Virus record (IMG/VR): IMGVR_UViG_3300046009_001904 | Location: 1-41,651 of that record | From: a virus | Reading direction: 5' to 3' (one strand) | Length of the DNA: 41,651 bases | Shown here: piece after piece, positions 1 to 8,486 of the stretch | Numbering within the stretch: position 1 is the stretch's first letter | Layout of the letters: each line of letters starts with the position of its first letter | The notes under the pieces: model-generated | Database searches by the model: none | What the model was told of the DNA's origin: nothing | What the model saw: the letters and a program-made list of their open reading frames with translations, nothing else | Made by a program: the position numbers and the translations under genes

Positions 1-472
1 CACCGTTAGCAGGGATCACGCATGATGATTGTGCATTACCTGTTGTTGCTGAGCCAGTACCGTTTTGAATTTCAGCTAAGTTTGTACCAACAATAGTTGC
101 ATTAGCACCAACTACTACTGTAGGAGCGCCTGAAACTGTTAGTGTTACTTTGAATTCAGCTGATGCATCAACAACTACGTAAGCAATAGCGTTAGTAACG
201 CTAGTACCTGGATAGTATTGAGCTTGAACTGTTTGACCTGATGAATTGGTATATTGAAAACCAGTTGCAACACCGATAATAGTACCGGAAGTTGTAGCGC
301 CTGATAATTCAATTGTGCCGTTCTGTACGATTTTAACTGAAGAACCGTTGTAGATTGGAGTATTGTACGAAGCGCCGATTGGGATCTGTAAAGTTGCCCC
401 GGCGTACGGAATACCGTCATAACGATTAACTGGTTGAAAACCGTAAGGACTGTTAATGGTTGGATATGCCAT
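1..472 (-). CDS. Capsid or head-decoration type structural protein (C-terminus off the window)
   Basis: The ORF begins with ATG at 472, about 7 bases after an AAGGAG site, and stays open to the left edge, so 157 codons are visible and the 3' end is missing. The product starts MAYPTINSPYGFQPVN and is rich in Thr, Ser, Gly, Val and Asn with few charged residues, a beta-rich look typical of capsid, decoration or fibre proteins. It lies last in the visible head module, downstream of portal, co-chaperonin and scaffold-like genes, the place where a major capsid or decoration gene is expected. I recall similar PYGFxPV N-termini in uncultured aquatic phages, but cannot tell capsid from decoration protein. 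Confidence 0.6.
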   Translation of the reverse strand, partial: MAYPTINSPYGFQPVNRYDGIPYAGATLQIPIGASYNTPIYNGSSVKIVQNGTIELSGATTSGTIIGVATGFQYTNSSGQTVQAQYYPGTSVTNAIAYVVVDASAEFKVTLTVSGAPTVVVGANATIVGTNLAEIQNGTGSATTGNAQSSCVIPANG

Positions 473-495
473 TTTATTCTCCTTATAAGTTTATA

Positions 496-945
496 TTATT
501 TACCTTTACCGAATGAAGTCGTTGCTTTTGACTCTGCAAAGAGAGGCATACGAGGATCATTCTGTTTCATAAAGCTGTTGTCAACTGCATCGGCTTGCTG
601 TTTTGATTTATTCTCATAGTAAGCTTTACGTTGTGCAACGAACTCTTCTGGAATCTTGCATAATAATAGTCCACCAATTTCAACGCCTTCTTTAAAGCGA
701 GAGTTTTGGTCAACCATTATTCTCATTTCAGGGTGGTCCGCTAATTTAACGGGTTCCCATCCTTCACGCATCTTAGAAGAAACATTTAGATTATCAGCGT
801 CGTTAAGAAGACTTGTTCTAATCCATCGATAAGCCCAACCAGGTACCTTTTTAAACTCAGGTAGTAATGATGCAGGTTTCCAGCTATCAGGTCTTTGAAA
901 TTCTTCTCTTGTTTGTAATTCACGATCTTGTCTGTTGTTATCCAT
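496..945 (-). CDS. Conserved head-module protein of unknown function
   Basis: A 149-aa soluble, charged protein without membrane segments or a catalytic motif I know. It is rich in Arg, Trp and Pro at the N-terminus, has a hydrophobic GGLLLCKIP patch near residue 95, and ends in a Lys/Ser/Gly-rich tail. Its start overlaps the end of the scaffold-like gene by 8 bases, suggesting translational coupling, and a 23-base gap with an RBS separates it from the next gene. Position between scaffold and capsid-like genes suggests a role in head assembly; this is inference only. I recall relatives in uncultured marine phages at the same locus. Confidence 0.7.
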   Translation of the reverse strand: MDNNRQDRELQTREEFQRPDSWKPASLLPEFKKVPGWAYRWIRTSLLNDADNLNVSSKMREGWEPVKLADHPEMRIMVDQNSRFKEGVEIGGLLLCKIPEEFVAQRKAYYENKSKQQADAVDNSFMKQNDPRMPLFAESKATTSFGKGK

Positions 946-1963
946 TTGCGTTCTCCAATTTTAAAGTTTCTCTTGCATATTGCTCCGGTGTTAGACCAAA
1001 TTTCTTGGCTAACGCTACTTGTGTCTTCGTCAATCGTACTTTTTTAGGCGCGGTACTACGCGTTGCCGGGGCAACTACAGTCGAAGGTTTTGTGCGCTCG
1101 GCGGGTTTTTCCTCGTCTAGCGTTGCATCCCCAAAGTATTCTGGGAATCGTTTCTGCATCGTACCATCGATACGACGATAATATTCGTCAGAGGTAGGAC
1201 TGATCCCGCTTCTAACTAATTTCTCATGTAAGCCTAATGCAAGGCTTGTCATTTCTTCATCTTGTCCAAACCATTCATTCTTTTCTTGCCAAGCAAGAGC
1301 TTTATTATCTGGTTTAAACGGTTGATTTTGATTTTGTTGTATATATACAGGATTTTCTGGCTCTTGTAAAGTATTTTTAAATCTAGGCTCATATTGTTGA
1401 GCTTGAGATAGGCGCATTTGCGCGTCATTCATACGTTGTTGAGCATCGATAATTCGATCAGTTTCACCTGCATTATACGCCTCACGATAATCTCGTTTAG
1501 CTGAATCTAATTGCTGTTCTAGCGAATTTTTAAGCGTCTGAATATAAGTTTCTTCACCACTTGTTAAAGTAGTTTTTAACCTTTTATTTTCTTCCGCAAT
1601 TTGCTGGGCAAATCTAATTGCTTCTTGTCTTTCACGGTCAGCAGATTCTTTAGCACGTCTTTCGTCATGCCAAACTTTTTTAAGCTGAGCCATACGTTGT
1701 TTAACACGTTCAGAATAATCTTCTAGTGTGTCATTTTCTAGTTCTTCGACTTTTTCTTTAGGTAAAGGTTCTTTACCTCTATCGGCAACAGGAATGTCAT
1801 CGTCTGTAATTTCAAGATCAATGTCGTCTGCTTTTGTTTCTATTTTAACTTCGTTTTTCTCACTTTGAGTGAAAACTTCTTTTTCTTCAGCAGGTTTAGC
1901 CGCTGGTATTTCGTCATCATCTGGATATTCAAAAACAATATCTCCATCTTTTACGTCAGCCAT
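938..1963 (-). CDS. Scaffold-like coiled-coil head assembly protein
   Basis: A 341-aa protein with a strongly acidic N-terminal third (residues about 1-85, many Asp/Glu and DDD/DDE runs), a long Glu/Lys/Arg/Gln-rich helical and probably coiled-coil stretch (about 85-195), and a basic C-terminal segment (about 290-341) with VRLTKTQVALAKKFGLTPEQ that could be a small helix-turn-helix or capsid-binding tail. Acidic, helical, low in hydrophobics and with a basic C-terminus is the usual make-up of phage scaffolding proteins. The position after the portal and before the capsid-like gene agrees. No sequence signature proves it. Confidence 0.65.
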   Translation of the reverse strand: MADVKDGDIVFEYPDDDEIPAAKPAEEKEVFTQSEKNEVKIETKADDIDLEITDDDIPVADRGKEPLPKEKVEELENDTLEDYSERVKQRMAQLKKVWHDERRAKESADRERQEAIRFAQQIAEENKRLKTTLTSGEETYIQTLKNSLEQQLDSAKRDYREAYNAGETDRIIDAQQRMNDAQMRLSQAQQYEPRFKNTLQEPENPVYIQQNQNQPFKPDNKALAWQEKNEWFGQDEEMTSLALGLHEKLVRSGISPTSDEYYRRIDGTMQKRFPEYFGDATLDEEKPAERTKPSTVVAPATRSTAPKKVRLTKTQVALAKKFGLTPEQYARETLKLENANG

Positions 1964-1973
1964 ATATTACTCC

Positions 1974-2420
1974 TTATGCGCGAGTGTAGCCGCGAGGATC
2001 TTCAACAACCCCCTCAACCGTATCGTCGTTAATAATGCGGAATTCTCTTCCGTGGATTTTAAATCTTGTACCTGCGTATGCACGTGTCAAAACAAAATCA
2101 CCCTCTTTACACCATGGACCTGTAGGAAATCTAACTTCATCTTTATAAGCTAAGTCACCTACTTTTACTACAAATAAAACTACAGTCGAATGTTCCTCTA
2201 TAGATTTAGCACCTGCTGCTTTAACAATGCCGCCTTTATATGTTTCCTCTGCTTCTGGAATTGCACATAAAATTCTATAGCCTTTTGGTTCTGGAAGCTG
2301 TAAGCCTCTTTCTTCAATCGGTATATCTTCTGCATCTACTTCATTTACTGTTGGAATAATAATCGGTCGGCCATTAGCATCAACCAAGTTCTTATTCATC
2401 GTAAGGATTTGTTCACTCAT
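1974..2420 (-). CDS. GroES-like co-chaperonin
   Basis: A 148-aa protein starting at the ATG at 2420, 10 bases after GGAG and overlapping the upstream stop. Residues about 45-140 follow the GroES pattern: a GYRILCAIPEAEE strand, a GGIVK segment in the place of the mobile loop, a VKVGDLAYKDEVRFP stretch matching the VKVGDxVxF region of GroES, and a C-terminal end like GroES's EEVLIMxESDILAIVE. The N-terminal 45 residues are an extra extension. Phage GroES analogues such as T4 gp31 replace or modify host GroES so that GroEL folds the capsid protein. Its place among head genes supports that role. Confidence 0.75.
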   Translation of the reverse strand: MSEQILTMNKNLVDANGRPIIIPTVNEVDAEDIPIEERGLQLPEPKGYRILCAIPEAEETYKGGIVKAAGAKSIEEHSTVVLFVVKVGDLAYKDEVRFPTGPWCKEGDFVLTRAYAGTRFKIHGREFRIINDDTVEGVVEDPRGYTRA

Positions 2421-2607
2421 CTTCAAACGTCTCCATTCTTTGTGCGAGGTCTTTAATCAAACTTTCTGCTACGGATAAACCTCGAATATATCCGGTCATA
2501 TTTTGGTACGAAGCAAAATCTTTTGCCGCTCCGTCTCCTAAATTACTTAAAACTGTTTTGCGCTGATCATCTATTCGAGACAATAATAGTTCTAGCGTTG
2601 AGTCCAT
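2413..2607 (-). CDS. Small conserved protein between portal and co-chaperonin
   Basis: A 64-aa, mostly helical acidic protein (MDSTLELLLSRIDDQ at the start) with no Cys and no membrane segment. Its stop overlaps the start of the GroES-like gene by 8 bases and it starts 4 bases after the portal stop, so the three are co-translated. I recall similar short proteins beside portal genes in uncultured T7-like phages; the function is unknown. It could be a head-assembly cofactor. Confidence 0.65.
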   Translation of the reverse strand: MDSTLELLLSRIDDQRKTVLSNLGDGAAKDFASYQNMTGYIRGLSVAESLIKDLAQRMETFEDE

Positions 2608-2610
2608 GTG

Positions 2611-5079
2611 TTACTCCTTAGGTTGTTGATTCCTTTGTTGCATCATTTGTTTTTCTCTAATTGAACGTTCTTGTTGTTGACTTACTGCTTCAACCCCAAT
2701 TTTTGTACCTTCTAACAACTGTTTAGCTTCCAACTGTTTATTTTCCATCATTGCATTAGCGCCTAACTGAGCACCAGCAATACGTTCTTGTGATTCAATT
2801 CGCATCTTATCAAGTTCAAGTCTAGCTTGTTCTACTTGAATATCTGCTTGAGTTTTTTGCTGTTTGATTTGTAGATCCTGTGCTTTAAGTTGTAACTCTT
2901 GTTGTTGCATTTGAATAATTGGATCTTGTTGCTGTTGTTGAGCTTGCTGTTGTTGCATTTCAGAAGCAGATTTAGCCGAAAGTTTCTTAGCCGCTTCAGC
3001 CATAACTTTAGATAATTCAAACTCTATGTCTTCTGGTAATGTTTCATCAGGTTTAGGTAGTGGAACCCCTAATTGTTCTTCAAGTTGTTTTCTATATTCA
3101 AATGCTACGTGCTCATTAATATGTGCCATAGCTGCTGCTTGAATAGCTTGTGCTTGAGGGTTCTGTCCCACCATTTGTAGTATTTTAGGATCTTGCATAG
3201 CTGCCATATGAACCGCAATATGTGCTTGATGGTCTTGATAAATAAATGCTTTAACAGGTTTACCATTAATAATATTCATATTTTCAGATACAGGATCTTT
3301 TGGTTTTTGATCATCCGCACTAGGAATAAGTTTACCGATATTCTTAATACCTAATACTTCTAACATCTGTTTATTAAGTTCTGGTAAATCGTAAATCTGT
3401 GGATATTGTTGTGCCATTTGCATAACAGCTTGATACTGTACAACTTTTTGTGACATTGTAGCAGCGTTTGGATCACTGACTGGAATGACATCTACGTTAT
3501 CGTAATCAGATTGTTTAGCACGTCTATCACCTACTTCAGGATCATATGAATACTCTGTTGGTGTGTAATCACGAATAATACCTTTAAGTAATTTAAACTC
3601 TTGTTTCATTGCATAGTAAATACGCGCTTGTACTGCACTCATTACTTTGAGAGTTCTTTCTAAGATAGCTAATGTAGTACCCACTGGGCTGTTAGCAGAC
3701 ATATCTGATACTTTCATATCAGCCGCTGATGCAAAACGTCGTCCTTCTTCAATGATTTGATTCATTAATTGGTTTAGAACTTGGCTTGGCTCTTTATATG
3801 GAAGCGGTAAGATGTTGTCACGCACTGCACCACTTGGTACATCTACGTCACGCCATTCACCTGGTGCAATCGGTGTATCATCGCCTTTAATTCGTAGACC
3901 ACGAGACTTAAGACCGCCTGGTAGATTTGCTAGTGTACCTGCATCAACTAACTGACGAAGTATCATTGTGCCTGACTTAGCAAACGCACCTATTAAATGA
4001 ATTAAACCGAAACAGTAGAAACCAAATCCTGGAATATATCCGTAGTGAACAAAGTGTTGGCGTTTAGCTTTTAATTTATCATCAGGATTCCAATTACGAC
4101 GAATAGCTAAAATTGTACCTGTGCCTTTTTCAATCGTTATTACATAAGGTAGTGCAATGCCGTCTTCACTATCACCATTTTCTAAATCAAGATTAACATG
4201 CATCTCTAAGATTTTATATCTGTCATCTTCTGTTGGATTGAAGCCTAACTTTTCTGCAATTTTCTTTTCAGCTTCATCGATGTCTAAGTATGGCTCACCT
4301 AAATCCACATCACGATAAAAACCCGCAACTTGTAATTTATGTAATTCATTTTTTGTTTTGCGCATCACATGAGTAACACGTTCTGCTGTTTCTAAATTAG
4401 ACGCGCCGTATGGAACTACGATATCCTCTGCAGGAACATACATCGATACTTGGCGTTCAATGTTAGGATCGTAATAAACTTTTTTAAATGAGTTACCAGA
4501 TAAACCTAGTCCCCATAACATGCGTTCATGTTCAGGTCTATACTCAGGCATCATATCCGTGAGTTGATAATTCATATCATCTTTTACACGCTCGGCAGCG
4601 TCTTCTTTTTCTTTTGTTTGCTTGCCAACAATTACTGTTTTAACTGGGCCTGCCGCTGGAAATGTCTCCATCATAGTTTCAGCTTGGAATTTAACCAGCG
4701 CTTCTGTCATCAAGGGGTGGTATACATTGCATGCCCCAGGCCACGGTTCTGTTCTGTCTTCTACTTTTAAGCCTAGTAACTCTAAGCCATCAACATATGT
4801 AGTTAACCAATCTTTTCTAGAATTAATATCGGCATCGTATTCACCAATTAAATCGCCTGACAACTCAGTCAACTGACCTTCGTCCATATCGTCTGCTAAG
4901 TTTGCATTGAATTCATCATCTTCTTCTTTACCAGGCACAATAGTAATTTCCATGCTACCGTCATCAAGCGTTACACTCTCTGGGTTTTCAATTTCAATAC
5001 TTAAATCAGGTTGACCCATTGCTAATTCTTCTAGGCCTTGAGGCGCTTGTGCTAAACTTTTATCTATATTGTCTGCCAT
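2611..5079 (-). CDS. Portal protein
   Basis: An 822-aa protein directly downstream of TerL. The central part (about 95-560) has features I associate with podovirus-type portals: PWPGACNVYHPLMTEA, then a stretch about recruiting FQAETMMETF, a WGLGLSGNSFKKVYYD segment and a VVPYGASNLETA segment. The N-terminus is acidic; the C-terminal region (about 690-822) is a long Gln-rich, coiled-coil-like tail with runs such as QQQQAQQQQQ, comparable to the barrel or crown region of large portals. It forms the dodecameric DNA gateway at the capsid vertex and binds the terminase. The family call is strong from size, position and motifs together. Confidence 0.88.
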   Translation of the reverse strand: MADNIDKSLAQAPQGLEELAMGQPDLSIEIENPESVTLDDGSMEITIVPGKEEDDEFNANLADDMDEGQLTELSGDLIGEYDADINSRKDWLTTYVDGLELLGLKVEDRTEPWPGACNVYHPLMTEALVKFQAETMMETFPAAGPVKTVIVGKQTKEKEDAAERVKDDMNYQLTDMMPEYRPEHERMLWGLGLSGNSFKKVYYDPNIERQVSMYVPAEDIVVPYGASNLETAERVTHVMRKTKNELHKLQVAGFYRDVDLGEPYLDIDEAEKKIAEKLGFNPTEDDRYKILEMHVNLDLENGDSEDGIALPYVITIEKGTGTILAIRRNWNPDDKLKAKRQHFVHYGYIPGFGFYCFGLIHLIGAFAKSGTMILRQLVDAGTLANLPGGLKSRGLRIKGDDTPIAPGEWRDVDVPSGAVRDNILPLPYKEPSQVLNQLMNQIIEEGRRFASAADMKVSDMSANSPVGTTLAILERTLKVMSAVQARIYYAMKQEFKLLKGIIRDYTPTEYSYDPEVGDRRAKQSDYDNVDVIPVSDPNAATMSQKVVQYQAVMQMAQQYPQIYDLPELNKQMLEVLGIKNIGKLIPSADDQKPKDPVSENMNIINGKPVKAFIYQDHQAHIAVHMAAMQDPKILQMVGQNPQAQAIQAAAMAHINEHVAFEYRKQLEEQLGVPLPKPDETLPEDIEFELSKVMAEAAKKLSAKSASEMQQQQAQQQQQDPIIQMQQQELQLKAQDLQIKQQKTQADIQVEQARLELDKMRIESQERIAGAQLGANAMMENKQLEAKQLLEGTKIGVEAVSQQQERSIREKQMMQQRNQQPKE

Positions 5080-5088
5080 ATTATTTCC

Positions 5089-6636
5089 TTATATTGCGTA
5101 TAATCTGTTTCGAGAACTTCTAAACCCTGGTATATCTTCAGGCTCGTCACTAGGTAATCTAATAAACCCACCTTGTCTGAACCGCATCAATGCTAGTGTT
5201 GTGCTATCCACCAAGTCATCATTAGCACCACTAGGAAAATCATTACACTCTTCAATAACTTCTTTAGCCCATCGTCTATCAGGCGCCCATACTATACCAC
5301 TTCTAAACAAATCTGAAATTGCGTTGACTCGACTAATCTTATCTTGTCCTTTACCAGGTGTGAATTCACCAATAGGCAAACCCATCCTACGCATTTCTTG
5401 ATAAAGTGCGGCACCGTTAGATTTCTTTTCGACCATGAATGCATCTGGCTCCCAGTCTTTGTACTCACGGAGTACCATCTCTTTGAGCTCTGGAAACTCA
5501 AGTCGTTCTTTGATTGAATTTAATAGTATTATATTATAGTTATTGGTTTCTTCGTTAAAAAAGACGCCCCAAGTGGTGAGCGCATTGTAGTCCGCTCTAT
5601 TATTTGCCTCCTGGGCAGCATCTAAACTCATAATAGTGAACTCACACTGAGGAGGATCTTCCTCTTCCCATATCTTCCACCATTCTCTTTTAATTAACGC
5701 ACCTTCTTCTGATACTGGATTTTGTAAATACTGTGAGTTCCAATACCTTACATCTAACGCAGCTTTCTTAGCTAATAACTCTTTTAACGGCCAGAACTCA
5801 GGCCATAATGACGCTTCGTTGCCGTCTTTGTCTTCAATAATTGCTGGAAATTCAACCACTTCCCACTCATCTACACCTTCTTGTTTGATCATTTGATTCA
5901 CTATCTGACCCGTCAAGTCAAGCTTAGACCACCTCGTCATCACTACAATAATCGCACCACCCGGCATAAGACGTTGTAATGGACCAGACTGAAACCACTC
6001 CCAAGCAGGCAGAAAAACATCCGATCTACCCAACTTGGCGTCTTGCTCGGAGTGTGGATCATCAATGATAAACAAATCAGCCCCGCGACCAGCGAGGGCA
6101 CCACCAACACCAATTGCGAAATATTCCCCATTAAAATTTGTCCCCCATCGTGACGCCGACTTACTGTCAGCTTGTAGTTCTACCTGTGGGAAGATATCTT
6201 TGTAAGCATCACTACCCACCAAATTTCTAACCCGACGACCAAAATTAACAGCAAGGTCAGCCGTATGCGACGCCATAATAACTTTCTTATGAGGGTATTT
6301 GCCAAGAAACCAGGCTGGAGCAAGATAAGAGATAAGCTCACTCTTCCCGTGCCTCGGAGCAATATTAACAATAACTCGTTTCTTCTCGCCTTTCGCAATT
6401 GCTTCAAATATGTTAGCAAGTTTCTGATGATGCGCCCCTATCATGTACCCTGGGTATACATGTTGTATAAAATCTAAAAATGTTTCTTTGCCCGACTTCT
6501 CGACGACCTTACCTTTATACACTTTAAGAAGTTTTTGAAGTCTAATTTTTTGCTCTTCATCCGCGTTGGGAAAAAGGGCTTCTAGTTCTTCAATTTCTTT
6601 TTTAGTGATCGTGTATTTTGGTTTCGCTTGTGCCAT
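5089..6636 (-). CDS. terL: Terminase large subunit (packaging ATPase/nuclease)
   Basis: A 515-aa protein with both TerL domains. ATPase: Walker A PRHGKS at residues 94-99, Walker B FIIDDP at about 189-194, and a motif III-like VVMTRW near 231-236. Nuclease (RNase H fold): SLDAAQ with D339, MVEKKSNG with E403, and NDDLVDS with D473/D474. It cuts the concatemer and pumps DNA through the portal. The start is the ATG at 6636, inside the end of the small terminase candidate (35-base overlap), and the stop is 10 bases before the portal ATG. Length and motif order are normal for the family. Confidence 0.95.
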   Translation of the reverse strand: MAQAKPKYTITKKEIEELEALFPNADEEQKIRLQKLLKVYKGKVVEKSGKETFLDFIQHVYPGYMIGAHHQKLANIFEAIAKGEKKRVIVNIAPRHGKSELISYLAPAWFLGKYPHKKVIMASHTADLAVNFGRRVRNLVGSDAYKDIFPQVELQADSKSASRWGTNFNGEYFAIGVGGALAGRGADLFIIDDPHSEQDAKLGRSDVFLPAWEWFQSGPLQRLMPGGAIIVVMTRWSKLDLTGQIVNQMIKQEGVDEWEVVEFPAIIEDKDGNEASLWPEFWPLKELLAKKAALDVRYWNSQYLQNPVSEEGALIKREWWKIWEEEDPPQCEFTIMSLDAAQEANNRADYNALTTWGVFFNEETNNYNIILLNSIKERLEFPELKEMVLREYKDWEPDAFMVEKKSNGAALYQEMRRMGLPIGEFTPGKGQDKISRVNAISDLFRSGIVWAPDRRWAKEVIEECNDFPSGANDDLVDSTTLALMRFRQGGFIRLPSDEPEDIPGFRSSRNRLYAI

Positions 6637-7249
6637 CTTCTATAATTTCTGCGTCTATAATTTCAGATTTTGCTTTTATCAATGCTTTTTGTTTTAGTTC
6701 GCTTAACATGGCTAGAAGCTCGGTCTCAACTTCTTCCATCGTCTCGTGTTTGTGTGTAATTTCTGTCTTCTTCTTGAATGCGTCTACACCGTCTATCTCG
6801 CCTATACTCCTTAGCGCCGCAATTTTCTCTTTTGCATTATCAGTAGACTCAACGACCTTAACGAGGTTATTTAAAACGTATAATTTGTAGTCAGCGAGTT
6901 GTTTTGTAAGCATGCAGTTTGTTTGTGCGACCATGCCTGCCAACACGGCCATCGTTTCATTAGGATAAATACCAAATTCAGGTTTTAAGTCTGGGTTCTG
7001 CATCATTTCTTTCGCTAACTCTTCTGCGTCTTCTACATCGCTATAACCGGGTTCTATATTTTCATTCTTAATGTCCGCAATTTCCTTGATTGTCTTAGCC
7101 CGCATATTTAATTCGTCAGCCACACTCATGTCAGGCATAGCATCTTTAGAGTCTTTGGGCAAGGGCACATCGTCTTCGATGTTAGGTACGATAATAACGT
7201 GGGAACTACCGCTATCTTGTTGATTTTTATCAGTATTTGGCATTTGCAT
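6602..7249 (-). CDS. Putative terminase small subunit
   Basis: A 215-aa acidic protein immediately upstream of and overlapping terL. I chose ATG 7249 because AAGGTG lies 12 bases upstream; a GTG at 7264 and an ATG at 7243 are possible too. The N-terminal 80 residues are acidic and probably disordered, the middle (about 95-175) is helical, with NETMAVLAGMVAQTNCML, and the C-terminus has a Glu/Lys coiled-coil stretch ending in an acidic tail. Small terminases are helical oligomers that recognise the packaging site. No sequence motif confirms this; the call rests on position and size. Confidence 0.6.
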   Translation of the reverse strand: MQMPNTDKNQQDSGSSHVIIVPNIEDDVPLPKDSKDAMPDMSVADELNMRAKTIKEIADIKNENIEPGYSDVEDAEELAKEMMQNPDLKPEFGIYPNETMAVLAGMVAQTNCMLTKQLADYKLYVLNNLVKVVESTDNAKEKIAALRSIGEIDGVDAFKKKTEITHKHETMEEVETELLAMLSELKQKALIKAKSEIIDAEIIEDGTSETKIHDH

Positions 7250-7331
7250 GTGTCGCTGATACACCTTTTGGAAATTATTTGCAGCTAATTTTTTTATTTT
7301 AACCTAGTTTCATCTTATTTGCATAGTCTTT

Positions 7332-7340
7332 TGGTAGAAT
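7332..7340 (+). promoter_or_regulatory. Candidate extended -10 promoter, SprT-like gene
   Basis: TGG-TAGAAT forms an extended -10 element (TGn plus a hexamer with one mismatch). No good -35 is visible 16-18 bases upstream. The ATG at 7347 lies 7 bases after the hexamer and has no Shine-Dalgarno site, so the transcript would be leaderless. Confidence 0.4.
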
Positions 7341-7346
7341 AACTAT

Positions 7347-7691
7347 ATGAAAACCACGTTAACTAAGAAGAATTTAGAAATTTTGTACAACATGGCGTGT
7401 AAAATGCCACCTTTTAATAGACTTCCTATGCCTAAGTCAGACAAAGTTAAGTTCCGTGTCATCAAAAACCCTACTATATATGGCTGTTTTGACGAAGTAG
7501 ACATGGCAATTGAGATAAGTTCTGGTTCTTGTGGTCACTTCATTACTATTTTCCAAACCCTCCTCCATGAAATGGTTCACTTAGCTCTCTACGTTCGAGG
7601 CGATGATGACTTCGATCAACACGGGGCTAAATTCATGCGTATTAAAGACGTCTACTCCGAGTTATACAACTTCGATCCCAAAGCAATTTAG
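7347..7691 (+). CDS. SprT-like zinc metalloprotease-fold protein
   Basis: A 114-aa protein with HEMVH at residues 74-78 (two zinc ligands and the catalytic Glu) and a third candidate ligand at H92 in DQHGAKF, the spacing seen in short phage SprT-like proteins. SprT/Spartan domains cleave or bind proteins on DNA; the phage versions are uncharacterised. It is a rightward gene alone between two leftward genes. Its stop overlaps the stop of the convergent HNH gene in a shared TTAG at 7688-7691. It lacks a Shine-Dalgarno site. Confidence 0.75.
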   Translation: MKTTLTKKNLEILYNMACKMPPFNRLPMPKSDKVKFRVIKNPTIYGCFDEVDMAIEISSGSCGHFITIFQTLLHEMVHLALYVRGDDDFDQHGAKFMRIKDVYSELYNFDPKAI

Positions 7692-8212
7692 ATTTTATTT
7701 CCTTTTTTTAGGTTTTCTACTGCTGTTACTATTTGTAGATTAGATGGTGTATGCAGCCCTGATACTATTTCGCCTTGTAGTGGGTAGATATGATCTACAT
7801 GCCATTTAATTCCTGTATCAATTGTTCTTTGTATAGCTTCAGTATATATTTGTTTTATTTTATTTATGTCTTTTTTAGTAATCCATTTAGGAGTGCGTTG
7901 CAATTTACTTGCTCTATACTTAACTCTTTTAGCAGCTCTTTTTCCGGCATTCTCAGGTTTATTCCAATATTTTTTAGTTGCTTGTCTTATAGATTCTTTT
8001 ATTTCCTCTACAGTTCTAGTTGATTTTGGTCTGCCTCGTTTGCCATATTTCTGGGTTTTCTTACGGGCTTCGTTTTTCCTTAGCCTGCGACATTCAACAC
8101 AATCTTGGCTGCCTACATACCTAGTATTACCATGACCATATTTACAGGGTAACCCCTCATATCGTGGTTTGCCTTCTGCTTTAGCTCTAAGTCTAGGGGT
8201 ATCGTATTTCAT
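7688..8212 (-). CDS. HNH endonuclease with N-terminal zinc-binding motif
   Basis: A 174-aa protein from the ATG at 8212. An N-terminal Cys/His cluster (C23, H27, C38, C41) resembles the zinc ribbon of phage HNH enzymes, followed by a very basic middle (about 45-125) likely to bind DNA. The C-terminal HNH nuclease has HVDH (H138, D140, H141), a SGLH...SNLQ segment with N158, and a closing N167. An upstream in-frame extension to 8347 exists but runs through low-complexity sequence and is unlikely. Stand-alone HNH genes in phages are often homing endonucleases; this one sits alone on the minus strand in a strand-switch zone. Confidence 0.85.
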   Translation of the reverse strand: MKYDTPRLRAKAEGKPRYEGLPCKYGHGNTRYVGSQDCVECRRLRKNEARKKTQKYGKRGRPKSTRTVEEIKESIRQATKKYWNKPENAGKRAAKRVKYRASKLQRTPKWITKKDINKIKQIYTEAIQRTIDTGIKWHVDHIYPLQGEIVSGLHTPSNLQIVTAVENLKKGNKI

Positions 8213-8219
8213 GTTTTGT

Positions 8220-8248
8220 ATAATATCATAATGTGGGGGGTGGGGCAA
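8220..8248 (-). promoter_or_regulatory. Candidate promoter of the HNH gene
   Basis: On the minus strand TTGCCC (8243-8248) and TATTAT (8220-8225) are 17 bases apart, matching 4/6 and 5/6 of the sigma70 hexamers. The -10 ends 7 bases before the ATG at 8212, and no Shine-Dalgarno site is present, so this transcript too would be leaderless. Confidence 0.4.
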
Positions 8249-8389
8249 GTTTTTTACATTTTTTTGTAGAAATTTTTTTTGATGACCCTGTTTATTTGAT
8301 AGGGGGTAGGTTCCCATATTTGACTTTTTGTAGGATCGTTCGTGCAAGTTTAAGTATAAGAAAGAAAAAAGAATTATTACTTAGTTTTT
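8249..8389. other. Non-coding part of the 8213-8557 intergenic region
   Basis: This stretch holds T-rich and G-rich patches (a five-G run near 8302) and no gene I can support. An in-frame N-terminal extension of the HNH gene passes through it but has no start signal. The rest of the gap carries the G-run, palindromes and promoter described separately. Confidence 0.5.
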
Positions 8390-8411
8390 GGGGGGTCGGG
8401 GCTGGGTAGGG
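8390..8411 (+). other. G-quadruplex type G-run
   Basis: Four runs of 6, 4, 3 and 3 G's are separated by 2-base linkers (TC, CT, TA). This fits the strict G3+N1-7 quadruplex pattern and is striking in an A/T-rich genome. It lies about 75 bases upstream of the antirestriction promoter and is followed directly by three palindromes. Confidence 0.7.
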
Positions 8412-8456
8412 TCCGGCCGGATAGGGTTTACCAGGTAACCTGGATCGAGGCCCGAT
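8412..8456. repeat. Three consecutive palindromes, operator-like
   Basis: TCCGGCCGGA (8412-8421, perfect), CCAGGT-A-ACCTGG (8431-8443, perfect 6-bp arms) and ATCG-AGGCC-CGAT (8444-8456) follow each other. They lie just upstream of the TTGACA promoter at 8487 and may be protein-binding sites or structured DNA. No binding protein can be named. Confidence 0.55.
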
Positions 8457-8486
8457 AAAATAATTAATTAAATAGTAAAATAATAC

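Noticed and set aside
8213-8347. 45-codon N-terminal extension of the HNH gene
   Set aside because: Low-complexity, no ribosome site, crosses the predicted promoter; the ATG at 8212 precedes the conserved zinc motif.
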